Shown here: piece after piece, positions 11,231-20,315 of the stretch
How positions within the stretch are numbered: the stretch's first letter is position 1
How the letters are laid out: each line of letters begins with the position of its first letter
Source: Nothopassalora personata
Taxonomy: Eukaryota > Ascomycota > Dothideomycetes > Mycosphaerellales > Mycosphaerellaceae
Length of the DNA stretch: 64,000 nucleotides
Assembly: GCA_033816765.1 (NCBI GenBank)
Contig: CM066290.1
Span: forward strand, 4,030,001 to 4,094,000
Direction: 5' to 3'
Notes under the pieces: generated by a model
Database searches by the model: none
Told to the model about the DNA's origin: nothing
What the model saw: the letters and a program-made list of their open reading frames with translations, nothing else
Program-made: the position numbers and the translations under genes

Positions 11231-11733
11231 AATCCTCTACGAGAGCTTAGTAGCGGGCGAGGGCGTTAGTAGCTACGAGGGGGGTACTAGTCGCTTACGA
11301 CTACTAGGCGTTCTAGGTACGTCGCGCACTAGAGCCGCCTAGCGGCGCTCGTCTTCTAAGGCGCTAGTAGTACTATCGCTACTAATGCTACGGAAGGAGG
11401 CGGAGCGGCTAGAGGACGGGGGCGAGGTAGATATAATAATAATGATGCTAGCGAGGCGCTTACGGTAAGGGTGCGGTACGGGTACGTAGTAATAGTGTAG
11501 CGGAGGTAGTACGCTAGGGAACGTACTAGAGAATAGGGCTAGGTTAGGCTAGAGTTTTATGCCCCTAACTAGCTAGTCGGTATAGTAACTAAGCCTTACT
11601 TACCTACACCTACATAACGACACGTACGTAACCCGTATGTAGGCCGTATAGTAACTATAGTTCTAGAAGTACGTAGGAGCCTCTACGTAGCAACTAGTAA
11701 GCTAAGGACAGCTCGTACGGGAGGGGAGGTAAT

Positions 11734-11930
11734 TGTAAGGGGTAGCCTAGTAGCTAACCCTTACATGTAGCCTTATATGTAACATACGGTCGCGACCGGC
11801 TACTAAGCCGTACGTAACACGTATACGTACACCTTACGACGCGTAATGCGTCTTAAATAAAAGGTAAGAATTAGTTCATCTACGACTAGTAGGTCGTGGG
11901 CGTGCTATACATTACGACATCCCCTTAATA
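11734..11930 (+). repeat. Element 3 right LTR
   Basis: It begins TGTAAGGGGTAGCC, ends CCCCTTAATA and is followed by the target duplication GTACG. It differs from the left LTR mainly by CA/TA and TG/TA changes. Confidence 0.88.
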
Positions 11931-12455
11931 GTACGATATACCGCACCCTAGACTTCTAAGGAGTACGATACGCCCGCCCCTATACTTTCGAGGAGTACGA
12001 TACACCGTACCCTAGACTTTTAAGGAGTACGATATACCGTACCCTATACTTCTAAGGAGTACGATACGCCGCACCCTATACTTCTAAGGAGCACGATACG
12101 CTCGTCCTAGACTTTTAAGGAGCACGATACGGTACGGTAAACATTCTAGGAGTACGATACCGTAAACATTCTAGGAGTACGATACCGTAAACATTCTAGG
12201 AGCACGATACCGTAAACATTTAAGGAGCACGATACTACTACTATAAACTTTTAAGGAGTACGACACCGTAAACATTCTAGGAGCACGACACCGTAAACAT
12301 TTAAGGAGTACGATACTACTACCGTGAACTTTTAAGGAGCACGATACCGTGAACATTTAAGGAGTACGATACTACTACCGTGAACTTTTAAGGAGCACGA
12401 TACCGTAAACATTTAAGGAGTACGATACACTACTATAAACTTTTAAGGAGTAGAG
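11931..12455. repeat. Minisatellite of 25-32 bp units (about 18 copies)
   Basis: Each unit runs G[TC]ACGATAC...AGGA. The first six are 31-32 bp (CCGCACCCTAGACTTCTAAGGA type) and the later ones alternate 25 bp (CCGTAAACATTCTAGGA) and 30-31 bp (TACTACTATAAACTTTTAAGGA). The unit core GTRAACATTYWAGGAGCACG is the arm of the palindromes elsewhere in the window. It is RIP-mutated and has no coding sense. Confidence 0.85.
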
Positions 12456-12555
12456 CCGTCCGTATCGTAGCTATTAGCGCCCCGGCATCGTAGATGCTAC
12501 GGTCTAAACGAGTGCATCTAAGCGCCTACCTCTAGATACCGTAGGGCACGGCATG

Positions 12556-12615
12556 CGTAAATATACTAGGAGTAGCTAAAATCGGCCGATTTTAGCTGCT
12601 CCTAGTATATTTACG
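12556..12615. repeat. 60-bp near-perfect palindrome
   Basis: The two 30-bp arms (CGTAAATATACTAGGAG... and its inverse) meet at 12585/12586 with a single mismatch and no loop. It is a member of the AGGAGCA palindrome family at the right end of the segment inserted in ORF1. Confidence 0.85.
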
Positions 12616-12651
12616 TATAATTTAGAGAACTCGCTAACATTCCTATCTTAT

Positions 12652-13881
12652 AGGGACCGTATCTACCGTATTGCCCGCGAGATTAACGCTACGCTATTTT
12701 GCGCCCGTAAACTAAGGGAACTAAGATTCTAACCCGCCTATAGTCGCCTAGTAGCTATAAGCTCGAATAATGTCTAGTCGATCGACGCCTATTGTAAGCT
12801 TAAGCTATTCTTTAGTATCTAGATCTACGTCTATATCGATGTGTTCTCGCGAATAATTATCTAGGCCTATATTAGTAACCTAGCTAAGATAAAGTTCTCT
12901 ACGTTCTCGTAGTACCTTAAGGAGATAACTAAGAGAGGCTTTTAGCTAAGAGTCGTACGGTCTAATAAGTGTGTTAAGATAACGATACTTACGAACGCCT
13001 ACCTCGAATTGCGGGAACTATTCGAAGGGTAACCTCTTAACTTCTCCTAGTGCTTCTAGTACACTATAAGTAAAGGGAATAATACCGTCGAGCACTAGAA
13101 TAGCGAAGTCGCGAAGGGTGCGTTAAACCGAATTATAAGTTCGAGTATAGCTAACGCCGTTCTATTTAGGTACGCTTAACACGTAGCGCGATGTATTCGG
13201 TAAGATTAAGGATAAAGGCTAGTAGGACCTAGATTATAAGGCTAATCGTGTAGCCTTCCTTATAGTGTACATGCCTATTATCCGTGCGACTATTACTAAT
13301 TTTATCGAATACTAGAACATACACTACGTACGGTACTAGGCTAACGCGGAGTCGTATTATTTAGGGACACTAGAGCTACTATATCGTTACCCTAAGCTAT
13401 TCGGCGGAGCCCGCGATATAGGTAGGCTAATCGACACTAACTATCTATAGATTTAGTACTAGTAGAACTACACGCGGCAATTCGACCTTAAAGCCTACTT
13501 ACCGCCGGTAACACTATTATAGTGTTAGAATGCCCTCGAGATACTTAACTTTCCCCGCGAGCTAGATAGAACTAAGCGCGGTAACGACCCTACGAATGGA
13601 TCTATCCGTATACACTTCCTTGCATATCGTGAGCTACGTCGGGTAATAGCTACGTTCCTATTAGGTAGTAGAGAGCTCGCTAAGTTTAAGCGGCTAAGAG
13701 ACAGCGAGGAGCTATAACTATCCGACCGCCTGAAATCTATGTTTACCGCTACTAACGAGCCGCTATAGACGACTAACATAGTCGTTATCTATATCGCTAT
13801 ATCGCTACGCTAGTTAAGGGTTGTTACTAGCGTGCTGAATAAACCCTAATCGTAATAGAGCTACATCGTACTTTTAAATTA
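12652..13881 (+). pseudogene. Integrase-core transposon ORF1, catalytic part
   Basis: This continues the frame cut at 4877. The first catalytic block reads SIDAYCKLKLFF, then IYVYIDVFSRIII, the family's 'IYAAIDAYSRYI' stretch. The second block reads VVRSNKC where family members have RSD. The Asp codon GAT is AAT, a TG-to-TA change, so the catalytic residue is gone. The third block has NNTVEHQNSE, holding the expected Glu. The later part (FLIVYMPIIRATITNFIEYW, LLYRYPKLFGGARDIGRLID) is in another frame, so an intron or indel lies near 13190-13230. It ends near 13881, about 80 bp before ORF2 on the same strand. Confidence 0.7.
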
Positions 13882-13962
13882 AACACCTTGTCTTTATCGT
13901 TAACTATCTCTAGTTATCCGCATCAATCTCATCCGTATCGATCCTATCTACCGACGTTAAAT

Positions 13963-14095
13963 ATGCCTTAATTCTATACTAACGATAGGTATAGGTTTAA
14001 AGTAGGCGATAAGTTCTACGCCGTGTACGGTAGCGAGAGGCTAGCTCCGGGCGACTCTACATTAAACCCTATAACGGACGGTAACGCCGTAGCTT
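13963..14095 (+). pseudogene. RING protein gene (ORF2), 5' part
   Basis: ATG 13963 opens a frame (MP-stop-FYTNDRYRFKVGDKF, then YAVYGSERLAPGDSTLN) that meets the left LTR of the old chromovirus at 14096. When the chromovirus and one copy of its target duplication AGCTT are taken out, the frame goes on without a shift at 35972: the split codon is T + AA. The two pieces are therefore one gene, interrupted by the insertion. The domains are described at 35972. Confidence 0.65.
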
Positions 14096-14504
14096 TGTTA
14101 CGGTTCTAATCTAGGGCTGAAGGAAGCTAACTAATTAGACCTCTACAATTGGCGGGCGCTTTCGCCCGAGAAGTGCTCTCTTACCCGTAGGAATAAAACT
14201 AAGGAACCGAGAGAGTAACTAAAGTAATCTCCTTAATCTCGTTAATCTCGGTAATCTCGAGAGAGCATAGAGAGCATAGAGAGTACGGAGAGTAAACGCT
14301 CTATCTTCTTTATATTTAGGAACGCTAGAAACCCTTATGGTTCTAATACGTTTAACTTATGTTACTATCTCACTAATTAGAATACAACTCTTATTCCTAT
14401 TATTCATCTTCGCTTAGCTTACTTTAGCCTCTCTAAAGAATAATACCGCCACGTGACTTAACTTATCTCTCTTTTAAGACTAGCCCTAGAACGAGACAAT
14501 AATA
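14096..14504 (+). repeat. Element 1 left LTR
   Basis: It starts TGTTACGGTTC and ends GACAATAATA. It is related to the 413-bp LTR of the young copies, with CA/TG replaced by TA. It keeps an intact CACGTG near 14452, which in the right LTR is TACGTA. Confidence 0.88.
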
Positions 14505-14521
14505 CTTTAAACGCCCTTAGG

Positions 14522-16543
14522 ATAAGCGCTACTTAAGCAGCTAGTAGGGGAACACCCGCCCCTAGCGAAGTAGGAAGCATCCGCCGTGCGCTACTATAAT
14601 AGACCACCACAAAGGACGATAAGTCTAATGACGATAACGAGCCTACTCTAAGGAGGAACGACGTTAAGGCTACTAAGCTAGACCTCTTCTATAGAGACAG
14701 GGCTAAGTTCGACGACTGGATTAATTAGATAGATATGTACCTTATGTTTAACCTAGTCGATGCCGATAAAAGAACTATCTTCGCTATTACGTACCTTTGC
14801 GGAAGTGCGTAGAACTGGATTAAACCTTACCTTAAGGAATATCTTAAAGGTATAGGACAATTAGACCCTACTAGAATGTTTAGGAGCTACACCCTTTTTA
14901 AAGATAAGATAAAATTAATCTTTAGAACCTCGAACGAAGTCTAATAGGCTATACGAATCATTTAACACCTAAAGTAGAAGACGTCTACTTTAGAGTATGC
15001 CGCTAAATTTAAAGAATACGGACAAATTACTAGATGGGACTAGACGGCGTTAATAACTATATTCCGACGTAGACTTAAGGACTCCGTTAAGGACGAGTTA
15101 ATAAGACACGGGGGACAGATTACTAACCTCGAAGAGCTAATGAAGGCGTCGATTAACATCGATAACTAGCTCTAGGAACGACACTAGGAGAAGAAATACG
15201 ACTCTAAAGTAGGAGGAATAGTAGGATACGCTCCGGACCGTAGACCCTTAGGAGGATACGTTACGAAGGGAGAATTCTTACGATAAAGCTAACCCTACTA
15301 TAGACTATAGCTAATGGAACTAGACGTTACCTAACGAGGACGGAAGATCGATAAGAGTAGGGGCTACGGAAAGCCCTTTAAAGGAAAAGGAAAACTTACA
15401 TACTATACCTATAGTAAGGAAGGCTACATAGCGCGGGATTGCCGCGGTAAAAATATAGTGCGCCGCGAACAATTTAATATAATACAACCCCGAACTAGTA
15501 AATCTAAGAGTAGCGTTAGATCTCGGGGAGATACCGACTATACTCGGAGAGTAGGGGAGAGAGCTAGTAATAGAAGCACGATGCCTCTCCTAGACCCCTT
15601 AGAAGGACGAGGAGGATACTATAGGTAGTAAATGGTAGTTATTCCATTTAATGCAAAGAACTAACTACGACAGTTTAACATAATAACACGAAGAGTCGAC
15701 TACGAGATCGAATCCGAGTCTCGAAATGGTTATAGAAGCCTTTATTAGCGATTCTATTACTAAGACTCGTGTTAAATCTACTACGCCGCGAAATTAGGCG
15801 TAGGGTATTAGCCTTAGCAACTACGAGGAACCCTAGGAGCGACGTATAGGCAAGACGCTACGCTCCGAGAAGTGGATATCGACGAATCCTACTTCGACGA
15901 AGATAGAAGCGACAAAGAAAATGAGGACCTAGGATAGAACAGATTATAGTTACTAGAACTATAGGAAGAAAGTTAAGAAACCACCGGGCTAAATACCATT
16001 AAGGAAGAATAGGATCCGGAAGAATTAAGCGAAGAAGATTCCTCCGAAGGAGAAGAGAGCGACACTAACGACGATAATAAATAACTTACCTTTACGGTAG
16101 ATGTACCTAAGAAACTATACGACATAATTATCTACCTATAAAGAAGGTACGAGGAATTCCTACCTAAGATAGGCGGACGAAGGAAGCTACATTCTATTGA
16201 GTTTAATAAGACACTCGACACCCTACGAGGCATAGCCTAGGGATAGCTACTTATAGAAACGACCGAGAATCTAGCAACCGCCGTTATAGAACGACTACCG
16301 ATAGGAAGCCGAATAACAGGAACCGGATATCTTACACCGTTAGGAACATTTATATCGAATGAATTACGTAATATAGTACAGCACGCACGCGTACTCTACT
16401 TAGAAACGTAGAAGATCTAGGAACGTAATAGACTACAAGTATAGACATAGGGTAACGGGCTATAGGTTCTAGCCGAAGCCTCTAGGCACGAAGCATAGCG
16501 AACTATATACTATTCCGGAAAAGGATTAGCTCCCTAGGAATGA
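14522..16543 (+). pseudogene. Element 1 gag remnant
   Basis: It aligns to the intact Gag of the young copies from the start (ATG is now ATA at 14522) to the TGA at 16541-16543. The capsid-like region keeps RAKFDDWIN and KRTIFAITYL. The zinc knuckle near 15400-15440 reads Y-x2-Y-x4-Y-x4-C (spaced as in C-x2-C-x4-H-x4-C), again Cys/His to Tyr by RIP. The stop overlaps the pol ATG as AATGA, as in the young copies. Confidence 0.85.
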
Positions 16544-17257
16544 GCGACCGGAGGGAGTTATGTAATACTTAGGCTTACGTATCGACATTAAACACAGTTT
16601 TCTAGACATAAGTAATCGTTAACGGACATAAGACTAGTGTTATAATCGACTTAGGAGTAGCGGGGAATTTTATCTCCGAGTCTTTTATAAGAAGAAACGG
16701 GTTAGCTACCCTAAAGAAGAAATGGGGTTACGAGTTAATCGCGGTAAACGGATTATCGTTACCTAGCGTAGAATAGGAGACGATACTATTACTACTAGCT
16801 ATCTAATAGTACTACGAGAATATTACCTTAGATGTTACTAATATAGCCAGTTATAACATAGTATTAGGTATACCTTAGTTAAGAAAGCACAATCTAGTAA
16901 TCGACTAGAGAAGAGGAGTACTTATATTTAGGGAATGCGATTGCGTTATCGACATTTAGCCTACGTAGTAGTAGCGTTTACTAGTAGATAAGGTAAGGAA
17001 ATAGCTAAACGAGATATAGCTTACGCCGACTAGAAGGATAGAAGAACTACCTTCGACCGGAATAGACACTAGCGTAGGGCCGCCGGGTTACGAAGTTACT
17101 AGAAGTAATAGAAGTAACGCACTATCGAAGAATACTAACATCTTAGAGTTAAGTATTCCTAAGGAGTATCGTAAGTAGTCGCGACTCTTTAAAGAGGAGA
17201 GAGGCAAAACCGCCTTACCTAAGTACCGCCTATAGGATTATAAGATCAACATTTAGC
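16540..17257 (+). pseudogene. Element 1 pol remnant, part 1 (protease)
   Basis: ATG 16540 overlaps the gag stop. The protease ghost reads VIIDLGVAGNFISESF (DSG in the young copies). The frame runs to KINI (followed by TAG for Gln) at 17257, where the second Gypsy element entered; TTAGC (17253-17257) is its target duplication. Confidence 0.85.
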
Positions 17258-17449
17258 TGTCACGAAGCGACCTTGATTTGGATGTTCGGTCACGTGATCA
17301 GGGTCACGTGATCTCCCGGCGCTAGCGCGACGCCTCGGCGCTTTGCTTTATCTTTCGTACTTCGCGCGTTACCTCTAGATACTTCGTCTAACTACGTCTC
17401 TATTCCCTACACCCTACGTTTCCCTCTTACACTCGTAGGCCTCGTGTCA
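17258..17449 (+). repeat. Gypsy-2 left (5') LTR
   Basis: It starts TGTCACGAAGCG and ends GCCTCGTGTCA. It holds two direct copies of GGTCACGTGATC, giving CACGTG E-boxes at 17291-17296 and 17305-17310, and a TTTATCT TATA-like site near 17347. Confidence 0.95.
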
Positions 17450-17460
17450 GTTAGTTAGAC
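17386..17460 (+). promoter_or_regulatory. Candidate self-priming pair (LTR site and PBS)
   Basis: No TGG-type tRNA primer site follows the LTR. Instead TAGTTAGAC at 17452-17460, two bases after the LTR end, is the exact reverse complement of GTCTAACTA at 17386-17394 inside the LTR, about 38 bp below the TATA-like site. This is the arrangement of Tf1/sushi-type elements, whose mRNA 5' end folds back to prime reverse transcription. The nine-base match is visible; the function is inferred. Confidence 0.5.
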
Positions 17461-17604
17461 CACCCTTCTTTCCGATTATCTACATGCACTGCGCTGCAGA
17501 AACATCAGGAAAGTACCGCCGCTGCCGACTGCGACAGCGACTACTATAACTACCGACACACCTACCTACCCTTTCGCGACCCGATCTGCCAATCGCCCGC
17601 GATC

Positions 17605-20265
17605 ATGACTACAGACGACAACGAGCCCGGCGACGCCATCGCCGCAGCACTGAAGAGACATCAAGAACAACACCCCGAATCAACCAAGACTCGAGACGCC
17701 GAAATCGAGGAAGTTAGGCTCCGAGGGCGGCAAGCCCTGCGGCAGCACAAGAGCGAGGAAGCACTGAGGCGGCATGGCCTGAACGGCGAGGAAGAGCAGA
17801 CGCAGGATGCACCTGTCGTCGAGTCGCCGAAGTCACCACCTCAGTCTGGAGGACAGCCGCATGTGACAGTGCAGGCCGAAGAAGATGAGATCGACGATGA
17901 GCCCGAGGAGGACGAGATCGAGGATGAAGATGAGGATGATCTCGATACCAATTCGTCATACCAACTACCTCAAGGCATGTTCGACCTGCGCGAGCTAGAC
18001 GCGACAGGTGAAACCCAATTCAACGACGAAGAAGATGTAGCTACACGCATCTTCAAGCTCCAGGACATGCAGAAGTTGTTTGAGGAGTCCAAGTCAGGAG
18101 TCCCAGACTATGACAACACCGCAACTCAGTGGGCTACTCGAGTAGCCGCTGTCAGAAGCGCAGCAGCAGCTCTTCCAGCCTCCCGCGAGTCCAGAAGCCT
18201 GCAGCGACAAGCAGCGGCGTTGCCTTCGACTGTGCCAGGCCGTCGCCCATCACCCATCAACCGTGACCGTGACCGCCACGGTTTCACGACACGAACAGAG
18301 CAAGAGCTCGACAGCTCGCTCATGTCCGCTACATCGAGGATTGCATCCCAAGTCCCGGGTGCATACTCCCAAGATACTATCGGTCGTTCTCAGTCTCAAC
18401 CTCAAGAACGCCAAAGCCGTCGAGCGAGTCCAAAGCCATCGGTGTCCTACCCGGTTCTACCACCACGCGCCCCGACACCACCACTGCCAGCACCGAAGCC
18501 TGTGAAGGCTAAGGTGGGACCGAGTCCGCTACAACAGATGGAGTCCGCGGCAGAGCGAGAAGAACCGGAAGAGGACTACATCGACATGAATAACTTCGTC
18601 AACCACAACACCGACTACTACGAAGCGGAGGATTATCGGGCAGTCACCGCGAACGACTTCATCTCCAAAGTGCGGAAGCACCCAAACACCTGGCTGCAGG
18701 CCCTTAAGGATATGGGCGCCACGCTCATGGAAATTCAGGACAACTACGAACAGCTCGAGAACGTCTACAACCAGGACCAGGCTACCCACAGGAAGATCGT
18801 CAAGAATCTAAATAGCAAGATCTCTGATCTTCGCCAAGAAAACGACACTGCGGTCGGCAAGCTCGACACCGCAGCAGATCAGATCGAGGACCTGAATGAG
18901 AAGCTGAAGCAGGCACAGGAAGAAGCCAGAATCCACCTTGCCAACCTCAAGTCCGCGGAGACCGACTGTGACGGTTTCATGGACGACATCGACGAACGTG
19001 ACAACACCATTAAGCAGATGGCAGATCGCATCACGCAGCTGGAAGCACAGGTCGGCGCTACCGGTGCAGCACCTAAGCCTGCTAAGGGTACAGGCCTTCG
19101 TGAGAGCCGTCGCACCACCCCACAAGTCGAAAACGCATACAGCACCAACGGTGGACTGTTCGGCAACGGAGACGGAGGTCGCACTATTCGTGAGACCGGC
19201 ATTCGCACTCCTGCCCCGGGCATCAACCGGAGTGTTCGCCCAACACCTGCGCTGTCAACGTCCTCTTCGTACTTCTACCAGTCCAAAACAAAGCGCGATC
19301 ACCCCGAGAAGTTCGACAACAACGGCAAGCCACCGTACAAGAACTGGAAGATCGCTATGGATGGTAAGATTCGCGCGTCTTATGATGAGAGCACGCCCAT
19401 GTTCGAGATCCTCGATTACGTCCGCGACCGCACTTCCGGCTTCCCTTTCGACTTCACGGACGCCAACATCAACAGCGAAGCTTGGGAGTCATTGGAACAG
19501 ATGTGGGCAGATCTCGACAAGCAGTTCGGTGACAAGGACACAGTAGAGAAGGCGCAAGCAGAGCTCGCCAACCTGAAGATGGTGAACACCGAGACCTTCA
19601 CCGCATTTGTCACTAAGTACAAGACTCTATGTTTGAAGGCAGGAGAAGAGATGTCATCCCGCAAGCTGTGGACACGTCTCACACCTAAGTGGCAGAACGA
19701 GCTCAAGAAGGAGCGTGGTGACTCTTTCGCCGAGTTCCAACAAGCTGGCTACGATCTCGAGGAGAGTGATCAGCTCATCAAGATGTACAAGCCCGAAGCA
19801 CCGGCTCCCCCTACAGGCAATGGCAATGGCAACCGCAACACCCGTGGCCGCGGTGGCAGCGCACTAGGCAACACTACCATCATCGGTAATGCCGCCATGA
19901 CCACATCCAACACCGAGACCGGCAACGAGCGAAAGAACAAGAAGCGCAGCGAGCCAGTTACCCGCATCCTGCCTGCCTCTTGGAAAGTGGTCGGTCAATT
20001 GACCAAGGAACAGAAGGAAGCAATGGCAGCTAATGGCCAATGCTGGCGCTGTCGTCGTACCGACCGTACGCACGTCTTGCCACAGGATCCAGCTTGCCCC
20101 TTCCACTACAACAAGGGCAATTGGGACTTCAGCAACCTCATTACTAGAGAGATGAGCGTCGACGAGTTCCGCCGTCAGCATGGTGTGGGCGACACTACTC
20201 GCCTCGCCGCCCTTGCCACCGAAGCACCAACAGCAGCCCCCGACCAGGGAAATGCTCAGGCTTAG
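17605..20265 (+). CDS. gag: Gypsy-2 Gag, 886 aa
   Basis: ATG 17605 is the first ATG after the 5' LTR and opens an 886-codon frame to TAG 20263-20265. The N-terminal ~130 residues are charged, with an acidic run (EDEIEDEDEDDLD). A Pro/Arg-rich linker follows, then a long coiled coil at about 363-485 (heptads in LNSKISDLRQEND, QIEDLNEKLKQAQEEARI). The capsid-like domain at about 560-730 begins KRDHPEKFDNNGKPPYKNWK. Near the C-terminus C813-x2-C816-x6-H823-x7-C831 is a non-standard knuckle in place of the usual CCHC box. The expected role is to form the virus-like particle and package RNA. At 886 aa it is larger than most fungal Gypsy Gags because of the N-terminal and coiled-coil parts. Pol lies in the -1 frame. 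Confidence 0.92.
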   Translation: MTTDDNEPGDAIAAALKRHQEQHPESTKTRDAEIEEVRLRGRQALRQHKSEEALRRHGLNGEEEQTQDAPVVESPKSPPQSGGQPHVTVQAEEDEIDDEPEEDEIEDEDEDDLDTNSSYQLPQGMFDLRELDATGETQFNDEEDVATRIFKLQDMQKLFEESKSGVPDYDNTATQWATRVAAVRSAAAALPASRESRSLQRQAAALPSTVPGRRPSPINRDRDRHGFTTRTEQELDSSLMSATSRIASQVPGAYSQDTIGRSQSQPQERQSRRASPKPSVSYPVLPPRAPTPPLPAPKPVKAKVGPSPLQQMESAAEREEPEEDYIDMNNFVNHNTDYYEAEDYRAVTANDFISKVRKHPNTWLQALKDMGATLMEIQDNYEQLENVYNQDQATHRKIVKNLNSKISDLRQENDTAVGKLDTAADQIEDLNEKLKQAQEEARIHLANLKSAETDCDGFMDDIDERDNTIKQMADRITQLEAQVGATGAAPKPAKGTGLRESRRTTPQVENAYSTNGGLFGNGDGGRTIRETGIRTPAPGINRSVRPTPALSTSSSYFYQSKTKRDHPEKFDNNGKPPYKNWKIAMDGKIRASYDESTPMFEILDYVRDRTSGFPFDFTDANINSEAWESLEQMWADLDKQFGDKDTVEKAQAELANLKMVNTETFTAFVTKYKTLCLKAGEEMSSRKLWTRLTPKWQNELKKERGDSFAEFQQAGYDLEESDQLIKMYKPEAPAPPTGNGNGNRNTRGRGGSALGNTTIIGNAAMTTSNTETGNERKNKKRSEPVTRILPASWKVVGQLTKEQKEAMAANGQCWRCRRTDRTHVLPQDPACPFHYNKGNWDFSNLITREMSVDEFRRQHGVGDTTRLAALATEAPTAAPDQGNAQA

Positions 20266-20288
20266 AGTCAAGTCGCGACCCTAAGCCT
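20247..20288 (+). promoter_or_regulatory. Candidate -1 ribosomal frameshift signal at gag end
   Basis: In gag frame the bases 20247-20253 read G-GGA-AAT, an X-XXY-YYZ slippery heptamer, four codons before the gag stop. After a 4-nt spacer, AGGCTTAG (20258-20265, holding the stop) pairs fully with CTAAGCCT (20281-20288); GTC/GAC inside adds three pairs. A -1 slip enters the pol frame, which has no stop from here to the pol ATG at 20316 and beyond. Sequence features are visible; frameshifting is inferred. Confidence 0.6.
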
Positions 20289-20315
20289 TGCTCAAACGAA
20301 GAACATGAAGAAGAG

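Larger units (their letters stand above)
5256..11930 (+). mobile_element. RIP-mutated Ty3/Gypsy element (element 3)
   Basis: This 6,675-bp element has 197-bp LTRs (5256-5452 and 11734-11930) and a perfect 5-bp target duplication GTACG (5251-5255, 11931-11935). The inside holds degraded gag, protease/RT/RNase H/integrase and chromodomain sequence on the plus strand, then about 1.3 kb with an antisense reading frame. RIP is heavy: most Gln and Trp codons are TAG or TAA. It is inserted at the edge of the minisatellite at 11931. Confidence 0.9.

Noticed and set aside
5256..17257. Loss by CpG methylation-driven deamination instead of RIP.
   Set aside because: CpG remains frequent in these regions while CA/TG are replaced by TA, which is the RIP context.
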